A stretch of DNA of 64,000 nt, from positions 75,498,727-75,562,726 of the forward strand of contig BTPG01000006.1 of assembly GCA_036245525.1 (NCBI GenBank). Direction: 5' to 3'. Source of the stretch: Semisulcospira habei. Taxonomy: Eukaryota > Mollusca > Gastropoda > Semisulcospiridae. This document shows, piece by piece, positions 13,216 through 27,403 of this stretch (position 1 is the first letter of the stretch; each line of letters begins with the position of its first letter). A model generated the notes under the pieces. The model did not search any database and was not told the DNA's origin. It was given only the letters and a program-made list of their open reading frames with translations. A program made the translations under genes and the position numbers.

Positions 13216-13747
13216 TGTGTGTGCAAACTGCTTTAAAAGTTCATTAGGTGTGTGTGAGACTTGGACACTTCTTGCAGACTCAGAAAAGAAAATCCAGGCC
13301 TTTGAGAACAAGTGCCTGAGGAAGTTGCTCCGCATCTCGTACCGCGAGCACAAGACCAACGAATATGTACGGAGCATCGTCACTTCCCTGGTGGGCCCAC
13401 ATGAACCCCTTCTGGCAACCGTGAAACGGCGCAAGCTTGCTTGGTTTGGCCACGTGACCCGACACAACACCTTGTCCAAGACTATCCTCCAAGGCACTCT
13501 CGAAGGAAGTCGTCGGCGAGGTCGTCAGAGAAAGAGTTGGGTCGCAAACATAAAAGAATGGACGGAACTCGAGATGCCAGACTTGCTTGCCACCGCCCAA
13601 AATAGAACTCAGTGGAGAGCACTGTCTGTTGCTGCTGCCTTTCAGTCCCCCCAACGCCCAGTTCGGGCAAGGGACTGATGATGATGATAGGTGTGTCGAC
13701 AAGGCATAACAAACACAGTTGGTGCTGAAATGTGTCTTCAGATTTAT
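13216..13747 (+). repeat. Repeat interrupted by a LINE (filled site)
   Basis: The flanks 13216-13249 and 13687-13747 together match, on the opposite strand, the uninterrupted sequence at 41579-41660. AAGTTCATTAGGTGT and GACAAGGCATAACAAACAC are shared. Confidence 0.75.
13250..13686 (+). pseudogene. RTE/BovB-like LINE 3' fragment
   Basis: An open frame contains TWTLLADSEKKIQAFENKCL, KLAWFGHVTRH and GRQRKSWVANIKEWT, the C-terminal region that follows the reverse transcriptase in RTE-like LINEs. The RT and endonuclease domains are absent (5' truncation). The 3' end is a short GAT repeat (ACTGATGATGATGAT), typical of RTE elements. TAGGTGTG is present on both sides, consistent with an 8-bp target duplication. 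Confidence 0.8.
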
Positions 13748-13855
13748 GCACTAGGGTACTTAACCAAACTTTGCAATCAGCTCGTAAGATCTTCAAAAAG
13801 CAGAAATTATGCATGTCAGCAATGACACGGGTCAGCATGAAAGTATAGGCAGAAA

Positions 13856-14070
13856 TTAACCCGTTCAGTGCCGACATCTTTTTAACAACACCCAACTGCA
13901 AGAGGAATAGATCCTCATGAGCCCCCGCAGTTGCGGGGGCTCATGAGGATCTATACCTATTGCCGACACCATTTTCAGTCCGTCGTCCTGGGACGGCTAG
14001 GGCTCTTTGGAGCCGAATCAACGAAGATTGCAGCAACACAGTCTGCGTCAGCTGGCGCTGAAGGGGTTAA
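13856..14070. mobile_element. A-type TTAA hairpin element, full length
   Basis: TTAA at both ends, with TTAACCCGTTCAGTGCCGA and GGCGCTGAAGGGGTTAA. Near-perfect hairpin at 13899-13962. 215 bp, no coding capacity. Confidence 0.9.
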
Positions 14071-14335
14071 TACGAGACATTAGGCGCCGCTCGAGAACAA
14101 TCACCAAAACATACAGGAGGACAGACAGGCTTTCGAGTCAGAAATGTCATTTATATTAAATCACCAAAACATGTTTTTAACAAAATGGCAACGTGCATGT
14201 GTAAGATAAAGACTTCAGCTATGAGGAATGCCCACAATTTCCATCCGTTATCAGCAATCATGCCTTCACAGAACAAATCTTGAATAAACAATAATGCACA
14301 TTTCCCAAAAGGGTTCTTTGACATTTTGGAATGCG

Positions 14336-14452
14336 CATATATCTATATCTATATCTATATATCTATATATATATATATATATATATCTATATATCTATAT
14401 CTATATAATCTATATCTATATATCTATATATCTATATATCTATATATCTATA

Positions 14453-14526
<74 letters not shown>
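14336..14526. repeat. (TA)n/(TATC)n microsatellite
   Basis: TATC repeats grade into pure TA that abuts the 3' end of the minus-strand LINE. Confidence 0.95.
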
Positions 14527-14528
<2 letters not shown>

Positions 14529-15430
14529 GGGTAGACCATCGTAACCGATGATGTCGTCATTGTGCATGCCTTCTATTTGTGGGTGCGGGTGTGGCTGGCC
14601 AAGCCAATCCTGGAGCCACACCTGCGAGGGCAATGGGGTAACTGGAACGTAGCTGTGGGGAGAGTCGACGCTGTCTTTCTGCGAGCTCTGGCACTGGTGA
14701 TCCGTTCGCGCCGATTGTGTTCAAAGAGCGTGCAGGCTTTCCTGGTGGCGGCACGCCAGCCGGATCTGTCTTGTGCTTCAAGTTCCTTTCCCGGGAAGAC
14801 GCAGTGCTTGAGGCTGTCTCTTACCCAGTCTTTGAAGCGTTTCTTTGGCCGTCCTTGCTTCCTGTGGCCTTTTGAGAGTGCACCATACAGGAGTTGGCGT
14901 GGCATGCGAGAATCATCCATGCGTATGACATGACCTGTCCAGCGGAGTTGTCTTTAAGATCAAGGCTTCAACACTCACTAAGCCAGCATTGTCCAGGACT
15001 TCCAGGTTTGTCACCTTGTCTTGCCATTTGATGCCCATGAGTGAGCGCAGGGATCTCATGTGGAAATCAGTGTTCAAGCTGCTTGATGTGCTTTCTGCAC
15101 AGCGTCCATGACTCACAGCCGTAGAGGAGGCTGGGGAGAACTACTGCCTTGTAGACTTTGATCTTGGTGGAAAGCTTGACGTTGTTGTTATTCAACACAC
15201 GAGTGCACAGGCGACCCAGGGCTTTGCTGGCTTTGCTGATGCGAGCTGCGATTTTCTTGTCGATAGTACCGTCAGAAGAGATGATGCTTCCAAGGTACCT
15301 GAACTGGTCGACAGTCTTCAGCTCGGTGCCTTCGATGTACACTTTGGGTGGGTGGGGGGGCCCCGGAGGGGGGGGGGGGGGCTCTTGTGCCTGGGGCCGG
15401 TTGGTGCAGGACCTCGGTCTTGCTGAGACT
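14527..15430 (-). pseudogene. LINE 3' part, minus strand (decayed)
   Basis: The minus strand encodes DQFRYLGSIISSDGTIDKKI and VVLPSLLYGCESWTL, then MGIKWQDKVTNLEVLDNAGL, then MDDSRMPRQLLYGALSKGHR and a C-terminal CRRCGSRIGLASHTRTH-like finger (written here as CPRRCGSRIGLASH in frame). It is related to the intact LINE at 4.8 kb but is a distinct, frameshifted family member. A poly-G run interrupts it near 15345-15380. It continues at 17014-17646 beyond an inserted LTR. Confidence 0.85.
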
Positions 15431-17013
15431 GATGGTGTAACGCCGGTGTTTTTAGTGTACTACCGAACTAAACTGTTACATATATAAACGTTTATTCTAA
15501 TGGAATGAGTGTGTGCGTGGGTTTGTTCTGCTAATCAGTATAAAGGTGGGTGTTCTATCTCTGTTCACTAGACTCTTTCATCCACCACACACGCGCTTAC
15601 AAACAAGGACAAAGGCCACACAGTTATGATCTCTTTGCCCTCTGTTTAATTCTCATACACTCATAACATACATTAAACCACACAATTCATATCATATAAA
15701 CCAATCTACACCAATAACAATTCACATCATATAAATCAATCTGCACAAATAACTAACAAGTGGCATATAAGTTATTCACAACTTCAGCGCTCACACATTC
15801 ACTCGCTACCGTAGAGGTCGTTGTCTCTCTCGAGAGACGTCACTCGACTCCTCTTTATACTAGTGTCGACACAGTCAATATCACATTGACGACTTGACAG
15901 ATTTCCGAACTGAATATTACTATTCAATGACTACTCACAGATTTAGAACATTCCTAGGCGTGAAATTAACGGCTCTAGGCGACAATAGCTACACTGACGG
16001 AACACTGCATGTGGTCCTGTAGCACGAATCTGTGGCTTACTTCGCTACCGTTGCTGCTCGTAGCACCAGTGATGGTAGGACGAAGGAGAGATGAAGGCTT
16101 GATGATGTCCGCGTCCAGTCACGTACGTGATGCTCTCAGGACAGCTTCATCGGCCCTACACCAGGGGTGTCCGCTCCGTACCGGCCCCGCTGTACACAAC
16201 ATTTATACACTCATAAATGTTCGCTCTTATACCCAAAAGTCTAAATGTGTCTTCGACACATTATTATTCTTCAGAGCGCTCTAGATCATTTCCTCTAAAA
16301 ATGTCTTCTTTATGCCACCATACTACAGTCACTATTGTCATAATTTTTATGACAATTCCTATAGCCACTTTAACACTGTACATACATTTTGCGAGCCAAA
16401 TACTACAATCACAGCTCACCTTCAATTCGTAACATATTACTGCACATTTCATCATTAGGTATACCTAAATATATACTTAATTCTATTCCTATTTCAGTCC
16501 CACATCTTCACATATGAATGAATACAACATAACATCCTAGTTATAAACCATCACATAATTACATGACTAAACAAGTATTGACACGAGCCATCGCATTTCC
16601 TTCAAACATGGCTCTTCTGCACTCTAATAATAATTCATAAACAATACTTTCTTTTTCATCTGAATAGCGTTATAGGTCATTATAAATACCGGTAATAAAA
16701 GAATAAATACCTGTATTCAATATACAGCTACCGAATTCTCTAGCCAGAATTCTTCCTCAGAGCCCTAGCGAAAACGACTGCTCGGCTCGACTGGTGTAGC
16801 ATCTCTAACTAGCAATTATTCCCAATACCACACTGTGACACGTGAACATCGCTCACCTACATTACCGCACGTGAACATGGCTTATCTGTACATTACCGCT
16901 CGTGAACAATGCTTATCTCTACATTATTCGCATGTGTACATTCGGTCCAACTGCTAATGACGTCACACCACCGTCCGACCGAAACCTGCCCCAAAGGCGT
17001 TCGTTACAGATGG
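15431..17013. mobile_element. Solo LTR 1 with 5-bp target duplication
   Basis: The LTR spans 15436-17008 (1573 bp) and starts TGTAACG, ending CGTTACA, so its 5'-TG...CA-3' termini form a short inverted repeat. The pentamer GATGG precedes (15431-15435) and follows it (17009-17013), and deletion of one copy plus the LTR rejoins the host LINE. No internal coding region is present, consistent with LTR-LTR recombination. AT-rich with a TATATAAA near 15481. Orientation is unknown. Confidence 0.85.
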
Positions 17014-17784
<771 letters not shown>

Positions 17785-17935
17785 ATCAAGAATCGCTGTG
17801 CAACTTGACACGGGCACACAGTCAATATTATCCCATTCTAATCAAGCACTATTTCCCAGCTGGCATGGCGGCGGAATCATCCTCCGCTTAACAAAGCAGT
17901 TTTTACACTTGTGCACGAACAGACGATCTCCGGAA

Positions 17936-18065
17936 TTCAGATGTAGGTCCAAACTGCACTCGGACGAAAACAGTAGATTAAAAGCCCGGACAAACATGCG
18001 ACAGCATGTTTGTCCAGGCTTTTAATCCACTTTCGTCGGAACACGTGCAAGTTGGATCTACTGCT
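17936..18065. repeat. Family F palindrome
   Basis: The arms include ACAGTAGATTAAAAGCCCGG and ACAAACATGC, mirrored by GCATGTTTGTCCAGGCTTTT. Relatives lie at 29.3 and 44.8 kb. Confidence 0.8.
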
Positions 18066-18326
18066 GTTTTCCGAAAACCGTCTTCTGTCTGTGTAAACAC
18101 ACGGTAGTTCACTTCTTACGCTGGTAAAGTCGTCCCTTCATCGCGCACATGTCTCCGTTTACAGTCTCAACAAAATCAATGCGTCTGCTAAAACTAGGTC
18201 ATATGTTTCCCTTTTGATCTCAGGATTGCAGAACTTTAAGAACTCTTCAAAGCAGAAGTCGTAAAAGACAAGCGTCACGCATGCGTCATTGGCTATTACA
18301 CTTCCGTCGCCAGACATTTCCGTCTG
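18066..18326. other. Unassigned stretch
   Basis: No gene or known repeat recognised. Confidence 0.5.
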
Positions 18327-18390
18327 CAAGAGGCACAGATTCTCATAATTCCCTGCAGCCGCAGTGGCTCGTGAGAATCTATGCCTCTCG
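18327..18390. mobile_element. A-type hairpin, degenerate
   Basis: CAAGAGGCACAGATTCTCAT pairs with a right arm ending CTATGCCTCTCG. The TTAA ends are not identified. Confidence 0.65.
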
Positions 18391-18588
18391 CTGTCAGATA
18401 CTCTACAGGACTTCGGATCAATATTATCTGGGGGGCGGAGGGGGTCGGAGGGGGGGGGGGTCGGTTCTGTCTCCCTCAGCAGTACTTGTCTCTCCAGTAG
18501 CCATAGAGACAAAGAGCTTATAGTGATTAGTGAAGTCAAACGAAAGGCTTGCTGTAAATAAAAGTCGGCTACTGAATTTATTATGAAA

Positions 18589-18849
18589 TTAACCCTTTCA
18601 CTGCCACGGGACGCAGACTGTTTTGAAATCATCATAAATTCAACGTAAATTCAACGGAAAAGATTCACAGCCAAAAAGTAAAAGGAAGTAAAAGATTCAC
18701 AGCAAGTCAAAGGAACATAGGATACAAAGTGGTTCCAGCAAGAGGCATAGATCCTCGTGCGCCCCCGCAACTGCGGGGGTCATGAGGATCTATATCTCTT
18801 TCATACAGGGTTGTGATCAATTTCTCTCGGCATGCAGTCAAAGGGTTAA
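18589..18849. mobile_element. A-type TTAA hairpin element with internal duplication
   Basis: TTAACCCTTTCACTGCCACG at the left and AGTCAAAGGGTTAA at the right. Hairpin at 18739-18801. An internal AAAAGATTCACAGC block occurs twice, which accounts for the extra length. Confidence 0.8.
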
Positions 18850-18989
18850 AATTCGCTCGGGTGCCTGCTATTGAAAAGATGTCACGATCTTATTCTTTTT
18901 GTCTCACATCAGCGATAGTTGCGGACAGTGGGCCTACGGAACAAAGTGGCTGAACGGTTAGTGCTTGAATGATCTGCTATGCGCCGAGT

Positions 18990-19090
18990 AAGTCAGGCAC
19001 TACCTTTCACATGTGTGTTGATCTGTGATTTAGGACCTCGCGGCCTAGAGGCGTAAGGACCAAATTCACAAACCAGCCCACATAAATCAT
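18990..19090. repeat. Family G palindrome (degenerate)
   Basis: TCTGTGATTTAGGACC is mirrored by a degenerate GACCAAATTCACAAACCAG arm around GCGGCCTAGAGGCG. Related copies are at 25.0, 25.2, 38.4, 52.4 and 56.0 kb. Confidence 0.65.
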
Positions 19091-19339
19091 GGTCGATGGA
19101 CATGTAATGATCCAAAGTTCGATGCCCAACTTAGTACTTAGGGCCAATGAATAGACACAATGGTGGTTTTGCACAATTCATAGACATATATACAGAAAAT
19201 GACTGCCTTATCTTTCAGCACTGAACAGCACGGCAATGCCTGCGCTGTAGTGATAGATCACTTTAGTGACAAGTAAAAGAAAAGCGATATCATGGGAATT
19301 ATCAGTAACACTTTAATGTTTACAATTCAACCATTTCGA

Positions 19340-19438
19340 AGTTATTTTGCTCATTGCTATACTGAGGAGCAAAGGAAATACGACACTTTTGGAATGATCG
19401 GAAACACTTTGTCCTCCCCCCCCCCCCAAAAAAAAAAA

Positions 19439-19460
<22 letters not shown>
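19340..19460. repeat. Family J half-copy and poly-A tract
   Basis: ACTGAGGAGCAAAGGAAATA and GATCGGAAACACTTTG match one arm of the J palindrome at 21.0 kb. It is followed by a C run and a poly-A run at about 19417-19456. Confidence 0.65.
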
Positions 19461-19470
<10 letters not shown>

Positions 19471-19626
19471 AAGAACTCTCACCTTATAGCACTGAAGGGA
19501 GACAGTGCAATATCCTGCAGGCCATTGTGGTGTTGAAGTAAGAGTATGCAACCAAAGTCACAACGTATTGAACAAATCCGTCACAAACTATTTTGAGTCA
19601 GCTTGCCTGCAAGGCAACTGCCTAAA

Positions 19627-19896
19627 TTAACTGGCAACACAGCAACCAGATCAGTGCAAGAGGCATAGATCCTCATGAGCTCCCGCATAAAACGGAGGCT
19701 CATGAGGATCTATGCCTCTTGCTGGCGTTATTTATTTCTCCATGTATGCCTTTAAGGCATGCGGACAAAATGCCACACGCTGGCTTCATTTCCGAATATA
19801 TCCGTATGCATCATACTGACGAGATTGTCTGACAGCGAATCTGCAATGAGTTTTCAGAGGCACACTTTTTTTCTGCTCTAGCACTGAATGGGTTAA
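19627..19896. mobile_element. A-type TTAA hairpin element
   Basis: A clear hairpin at 19657-19721 with a shortened loop side. The right end is CACTGAATGGGTTAA. The left TTAA at 19627 is plausible but its subterminal sequence is diverged. Confidence 0.7.
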
Positions 19897-19945
19897 AAGA
19901 CAAAGCACACCACAGCTTTCTTCGGGTCTCTACGGTTACACGCAC

Positions 19946-20151
19946 TTAACCCCTGCACTGCCAAGAAAACATGAACATCGCCCAACTGCAAGAGGTATAG
20001 ATCCTCATGAGCCCCCGCAGTCGCGGGGGCTCAAGAGGATCTATACCTCTTGCTGAAACCATTTTGTGATCCACGTCGATCTCTGACTTCGAATTAATTT
20101 TACAATGATTTCTAAAACACAGCCTGCGTCCACTGGCAGTGAAGGGGTTAG
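19946..20151. mobile_element. A-type TTAA hairpin element
   Basis: TTAACCCCTGCACTGCCAAG at the left and GGCAGTGAAGGGGTTAG at the right. Hairpin at 19989-20052. A further TTAACCCTCTCAGTGC at 20153 begins a fragment with no right end. Confidence 0.88.
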
Positions 20152-20156
20152 ATTAA

Positions 20157-20525
20157 CCCTCTCAGTGCTCAAAACCATCGGTACTGTTTTCTACGGCACA
20201 CGATTAATAAAGTTATGTCTGTTGCCGACCAGCGTCGCGTCTTTTGAGTCTCCCGTTGTATTTTGAATAGTTATTCAGTCACACGTACCTGCTTGCACGG
20301 CCGTACGTAAGCAGTAAACGATTTTCTGAATAGGCTTCTCCGATTGCTGAGGCTTTCGTTGAAAGAGACTGGATGATTATTGCAAGCTGTCGGCGACAGG
20401 GGATTTTTTTTAAGATGCAAGAAATAACATGCGCAGAAAGTTATTTAGAGCGCGCACAGTCACAAAACTACGTAGCAAAAAGGTGTGCACGTGCGTTACA
20501 AACTTTCTTATACGCACGCCTGCAC
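20157..20525. other. Unassigned stretch
   Basis: No gene recognised beyond the short A-type terminal fragment at its left edge. Confidence 0.5.
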
Positions 20526-20640
20526 GCGCACAAACACACATACACGCGCGCAAGCACGCACGCACACACACACATACACACACACACACACATACATACA
20601 CGCGCACACACAAACACAAAGATACACAAACACAAACACC
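20526..20640. repeat. Imperfect CA-rich microsatellite
   Basis: ACGC, ACAT and ACAA variants of a CA repeat. Confidence 0.9.
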
Positions 20641-20692
20641 CAGCTTACATACAGGCCTTAGATCATAAAAGTGCGTTTCGACTAATGTTACA

Positions 20693-20905
20693 TTAACCCC
20701 TTAGTTGACGAGGAAAAGCGCACGCGACCCAGCACAAGCTCCAGCTGCGAGAGGCACAGATCCTCACGAGCCCCCGCAGTTGCGGGGGCTCGTGAGGATC
20801 TGTGCCTCTTGCTAACACCACTTTTAGAATCCATTTTTCTGGGACGGCTGGGGCTCTTAGGCGTTGAATGTAACAAAGATCTCAGAAACTCAGAAGATCT
20901 CAAAT
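20693..20905. mobile_element. A-type TTAA hairpin element, right end lost
   Basis: The left TTAACCCCTTAGTTGACG and the hairpin at 20748-20811 are clear. Both arms share CACAG and CACGAGC variants. The right terminus is not found. Confidence 0.75.
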
Positions 20906-21011
20906 AGCAGAACGTTTACGGCACAGCACACACACACACCCTACCCTCACCCCCCCCCCCCCTCCCACTCGCCCCCAAAATCAAACCCAAGAACAGACCT
21001 ACTCCGTTGCA

Positions 21012-21155
21012 TCTATACTGAGGAGCAAAACAAATGCGACATTTTTGGATTTTTGAAAAAAAATGCAACAGTTTTTGAATCATCGGAAACACTTTAGTGT
21101 TTCCGATGATTCAAAAACTGTTGCATTTCTTTTTTGCTCTTCAGAATACTTCGCT
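21012..21155. repeat. Family J palindrome
   Basis: AACAGTTTTTGAATCATCGG and its exact complement meet at AAACACTTTAGTGTTT near 21090. Outer arms carry GAGGAGCAAA / TTTGCTCTTC. Fragments occur at 19.3 and 54.8 kb. Confidence 0.85.
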
Positions 21156-21375
21156 TCTTGTTATAGGCGCTTGGTTGTTGGCTTTCTTGCTTGCTGCTTG
21201 CTTGGTCTGTTCGTTCTTTCGTTTGCCGGCTCCCTAGCTCGTTGGTTAGTTCGCTGGCTAGTTGTAATAATTTATATCTCACTAAACATACCACACAAAC
21301 TCCAATAAAGAAAACTGTTTTCGTACTGTTGCTCAATCCTTTGCAAGTAAAACATGAATAATGCAAATATAGACG

Positions 21376-23317
<1,942 letters not shown>

Positions 23318-23367
23318 TATAGTTTCAGGCATCACAAAGAAACTGCACGCTGCACACAACCCTTGCA

Positions 23368-23412
23368 TTAACTCATTCGCGGCCAGCCGCATCCCAGCCG
23401 CGATTGAGTTAA
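23368..23412. mobile_element. C-type TTAA mini-element (45 bp)
   Basis: TTAACTCATTCGCGGC and GCCGCGATTGAGTTAA are mirrored arms around a short loop, with TTAA at both ends. Confidence 0.75.
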
Positions 23413-23896
23413 TCAACTACGTATATGAAGTCTGTATAGAAATGTCATACAGTTCCCAATATCGACAGTGTATACGTGCAACCCCGTAAGGGACATTTTG
23501 TGAAGAAAATATGTTTTGATGCGGTTGCCTCCATTCATTTTTTTCCAATTTTCTGACCAAAAAATCTGAAGCCAGTAAAACTATACTTTCATCTCGCGGT
23601 GCGACAGCGACACGAAAGCAGTGCCGGGCGACAGCGACAAAAATCGAGAACACAGAAATAATAGAGTGATTTCATAAGCGCGCCGCGGAAGCGGTACGAC
23701 AAGAGACAACAACGCGAAAAATGTTATCGCCCAGTCGAGCGATTCAAAGACGATTTTGCTGCGATTTCACAGTGAAGGGGGCGTGGTTTACGCGCCAAAT
23801 TGGAGCCATTTTTACAATTTCAAAGGCGCGAAATCGCTTTGTCGGTAACACACAAAGCGATTTTCCGCCTGCCGTTAACCTGCTTTAAACACAGCT
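23413..23896. other. Unassigned stretch
   Basis: No gene recognised. GCGAC/CGAAA-rich motifs recur between 23590 and 23860 without clear periodicity. Confidence 0.5.
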
Positions 23897-24110
23897 TTAA
23901 GTCACTCAGCCCCGACACACCACAGCAAGACATGGATCGAGCATGATAGTTCAAGGGTAGTGCCAGAATAGCTTGGCGCCCATAGGCGCCAAGCTATTCT
24001 GGCACCACCCTTGAACTATCATGCTCGATCTGTCTCTAGAATAGTAATACAGTCCTTCAGAGGGCAATTTCAAAATTTGGGGACTTCGGTCCTGGGGTAG
24101 AATGTGTTAA
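23897..24110. mobile_element. B-type TTAA palindromic element, full length
   Basis: TTAAGTCACTCAGCCCCGAC at the left and GGGGTAGAATGTGTTAA at the right. The palindrome uses GATCGAGCATGATAGTTC and both arms share GAGCATGATAG/CTATCATGCTC. 214 bp. Confidence 0.9.
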
Positions 24111-24185
24111 CTCCGCAACAGGAAATGCTCATTATCGTCTTTGGAGGAAAGCATCGGATGATATATTCTGACTAAAATGTACACT

Positions 24186-24440
24186 CCAGACCAAAAAGGT
24201 GACTGCCAAGCGTGTAAAATGCAGAGAATAACCCAGCGGAGAAAGAAACACGCTTAGAAAAGTCAGTTACAACATAAAGTATAAGAACAATGTACTGTAA
24301 TAAAAAGCAGTTAGTCTAGACGAATGCTGATCAAGATTCAATGTTCCCTGGAGCTTCTCGATTGCGTCAGTTGTAACTGTCTTTTCTAAGCGTGTTTTTT
24401 TCTTTTTTTTTTTTTTTCTCCCTTGGGTTTTTCTCTGACC
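24186..24440. repeat. Family H palindrome with an inserted loop segment
   Basis: The arms GAAACACGCTTAGAAAAG and CTTTTCTAAGCGTGTTT are separated by about 100 bp. That segment (AAAGCAGTTAGTCTAGACGA, TTCAATGTTCCCTGG) is also beside the TAA microsatellite at 26.2 kb, so it is an independent repeat. Confidence 0.75.
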
Positions 24441-24688
24441 GAAATGTAGTTTTAGGTGTGTTTCTGTTTTTCTGTTTCTATTTCTTCCCTCCACATTTTC
24501 TCGGAACCACAAATTCGTTAGTTACGAGGTTTCACGCCAGCACCGTCGCAATAAATGTTGGAAATCTATATGTTTAATTGTTTGTGCTGTCACACCTGTC
24601 TGCGGTATCACTGGCATGTATGTAAATACCATCTGCCGCAGCCATTTGGCTGTTGAGTCAGTTCCACCGTCCGAAATTCGTCCATCTG

Positions 24689-24752
24689 CAAGAAGCGTAG
24701 ATCATCGTGAGCCCCGCAATTGCGGGGGGCTTATGAGGATCTATGCCTCTTG
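24689..24752. mobile_element. A-type hairpin, ends not resolved
   Basis: CAAGAAGCGTAGATCATCGT and a right arm ending CTATGCCTCTTG. Flanking TTAA termini are not clear. Confidence 0.7.
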
Positions 24753-24884
24753 CTGGGTTCCGTCACTTGCTCCTTTTCCGACGGTCGCCGGAGCTGACAG
24801 TGAGTTCTGCCTATGCTGTGCTGATTTTGAAAGACTCTACAAAATGTATGTAGTTGTACCGATAAGATGGTCAACGTATACAGT

Positions 24885-25275
24885 TAGTCGCCATCTGGAC
24901 AATATATTATATTAAAATGAGGCTATATATTAAAACAAAGTAACGCAAGCTTCCGTTCGACATGAACGTGCGCTGGCCTGTGATTTTGGACCTTACGGCC
25001 TGTAGGCCGTAAGTCCAAAATCACAGACCAGCACCGGGCGGTAAGCATTCAATATGACAGACCATTTCAACGCGTCAATAAACATAGTCGCCATCAGGAC
25101 ATAATATTAAAATAAAGTAACGCTAGGGCCTCCGGACACCTGGTTCGACATGAACGTGTGCTGGCCTGTGATTTTGAACCTTACGGCCTGGTGGCCGTAA
25201 GGTCCAGAATCAGACCAGCACCGGGCGGAAAGCATTCAATATGACAGACCAATCCAACGCGTCTATAAACAGGTT
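24885..25275 (+). repeat. 199-bp tandem duplication carrying two G palindromes
   Basis: AGTCGCCATC occurs at 24887 and 25086. Both units then carry GTTCGACATGAACGTG, a G-family palindrome, GACCAGCACCGGGCGG and AAGCATTCAATATGACAGAC. The G palindromes are at about 24970-25035 and 25158-25222. Confidence 0.85.
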
Positions 25276-25638
25276 TTTATTACACCGAACATCAACTCAG
25301 CACATCTGACACGGGCGTAGATGTTCATGCGCCTAAATAAGCTGCTGCGGAGGTCTAGGATTGTCAGGCGTCTCTAGGTCTCCGCTTGTTCACATATGAA
25401 CAGGAGGAGATCTAGAGCAGACACGTAACGGCACATGTACACACACCTATACAATTAATTTCTTGCTTCTGAGGTGAACGGGATTGCCGGTCATGACTGT
25501 GATGCCATGTTGGTCATTGTCACAACGCCCTTTGACACTTTTCAGACGCGGACAAAATCAGATCGGTACTGATTATGAATTAAATGTATATGACAGGAAA
25601 ACGGTGGCGATTAGTTCAGACATGGAGTATGTCTAAAG
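25276..25638. other. Unassigned stretch
   Basis: No gene recognised. An AGACCTAGA / TCTAGATCT-like quasi-palindrome lies near 25350-25415. Confidence 0.45.
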
Positions 25639-25868
25639 TTAGCACCTCGACTGCCAGTGCAGATTTCGCGTCTGAAACCACACTGCACACTGACAGACAT
25701 TCGCGTGAAGAACACAAATGAAGGAATGGGACCAAACGTGGACACAAAGAACACTGACTAACAAGAGACACAAATCCTCATGAGCCCCCGCAACTGCGGG
25801 GGCTCATGAGGATTTATGTCTCTTGCAGACGGGTAGCGTACGCGTTGCTCCGGGAGTTAACGGGTTAA
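25639..25868. mobile_element. A-type TTAA hairpin element, long subtype
   Basis: TTAGCACCTCGACTGCCA at the left and GAGTTAACGGGTTAA at the right. Hairpin at 25762-25825 is perfect across about 30 bp per arm. Shares CCACACTGCACACTGACA with the 2.4-kb copy. Confidence 0.85.
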
Positions 25869-26065
25869 GTAAATTAAATACAGTGAACTTTGGACACAAC
25901 GAATCGCTGATGGGTCCATTCAGTCTTTTTCTTTTTCCCCCCAAATCTGTAATATGCAGAGTAATTCACATGGAACAAAATGTCTGCAAGACCTTTGGAA
26001 AAAGGTTGCCATAACCGAATGTTGTTTTATCCCAACTTGTTATGAGAGAAATGTACTGCAATAAT

Positions 26066-26240
<175 letters not shown>

Positions 26241-26377
26241 ACGTACTCGTTGCCTGTATTCATTTTTAGAAAGGAGGTGGGGGTGTTGGGGGGTAGGGGG
26301 AGGATGTCCTGAAAACGTTTCACTCTAATCGATTCTTTACATGATGGAATCAATCTAATTGCAACATTTCTGTTACC

Positions 26378-26439
26378 TTAACTCATTCGAGACGTGCATA
26401 GGCCGCGTATCCGGAGGCGGCACGTCTCGAATGAGTCAA
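26378..26439. mobile_element. C-type TTAA mini-element
   Basis: TTAACTCATTCGAGACGTGC and its complement GCACGTCTCGAATGAGTCAA flank a shortened core (GCCGCGTATCCGGAGGC). Confidence 0.85.
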
Positions 26440-26636
26440 GTGATTCGCTCACGAAAGCCGCTCATACCTGATGTCCAGTCACGAAGCTGTCTGCACAGAC
26501 GCAAGGTGTTCCGTATTTTCCCAGATCGACGTGTTCATTATGTTTTCAACAGTTATCTACTTTCTAATACAGGCCAGCCTCAAAATAGTACGGTATCTGG
26601 AAGCCAGAAAGTCAAACCGCGATGATCGCGTTCGCG

Positions 26637-26767
26637 TTAACCCCTCAAGTTGACTGCTAATGACGATATAGCTCGACGGAAAAGACGCGTGACACGTCAC
26701 TATCTAACTACTGACGTGACAACGCGTCTTTTCCGCCGAGCGGTATCGTCTATAGCAGTCAAGTTAA
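26637..26767. mobile_element. D-type TTAA palindromic element
   Basis: TTAACCCCTCAAGTTGACTG at the left and CAGTCAAGTTAA at the right. The inner arms CGACGGAAAAGACGCG and CGCGTCTTTTCCGCCG are mirrored. Confidence 0.82.
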
Positions 26768-27400
26768 TGCTGTGCGAAATTTACAGAGGCTTGTAAAGTA
26801 AACTCCAAAAATAAATTAACACATAAATTTAAATTAAAAATAAAAGATAAAAGATTTTTAAAAAATAAAAAATTCTAACTAACTATGAAATAAATAAAAT
26901 AAAAACCAATAAATAAATAAAACTACGTCAGAACAAAAAAAGTGCTCGGGCCAACCTGAGCAGCCTTGCATGGCCCGCCCCGCGCATCTGCCTGGGAACA
27001 AAGACGAGCTCCAGTCCAACTCCAAGCTACACATGCATCTCTGTTTACGCGACGTAGAACTACTGGTGCACATAAGACTGTTCAAAGCTGATCGTCACTG
27101 CTCACTCAAGCGCCAACGGACAATAACATGGAAACAGTAAATAAGCAAGGGCACATACCACTGAAGGTGAACTGTTCGTATCCATTCCAAACACGTAATA
27201 ATATTGATAGCACTATCCTCCTTACATTCCAATTGCGCAGTGTCCTATAATAATAATTCCCCCGGCTGTTGCCGTGTTCACACGCACGCTGCTCAATTAT
27301 CCATTATTGGCCTGATTAATTCGGCGCCATTCACCCCATCAATCACACACCACCCGCAGAGGATAAAGGCAAGTCACTCCCTAAAGTCATCTCCCTACAT
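26768..27400. other. Unassigned, AT-rich then mixed stretch
   Basis: An A-rich low-complexity segment lies at 26800-26935. No gene recognised. Confidence 0.5.
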
Positions 27401-27403
27401 CTG

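Noticed and set aside
15436..17008. Interpretation as a TIR DNA transposon rather than an LTR
   Set aside because: The inverted termini are only 6-7 bp, begin TG and end CA, and have a 5-bp duplication, which fits an LTR better.
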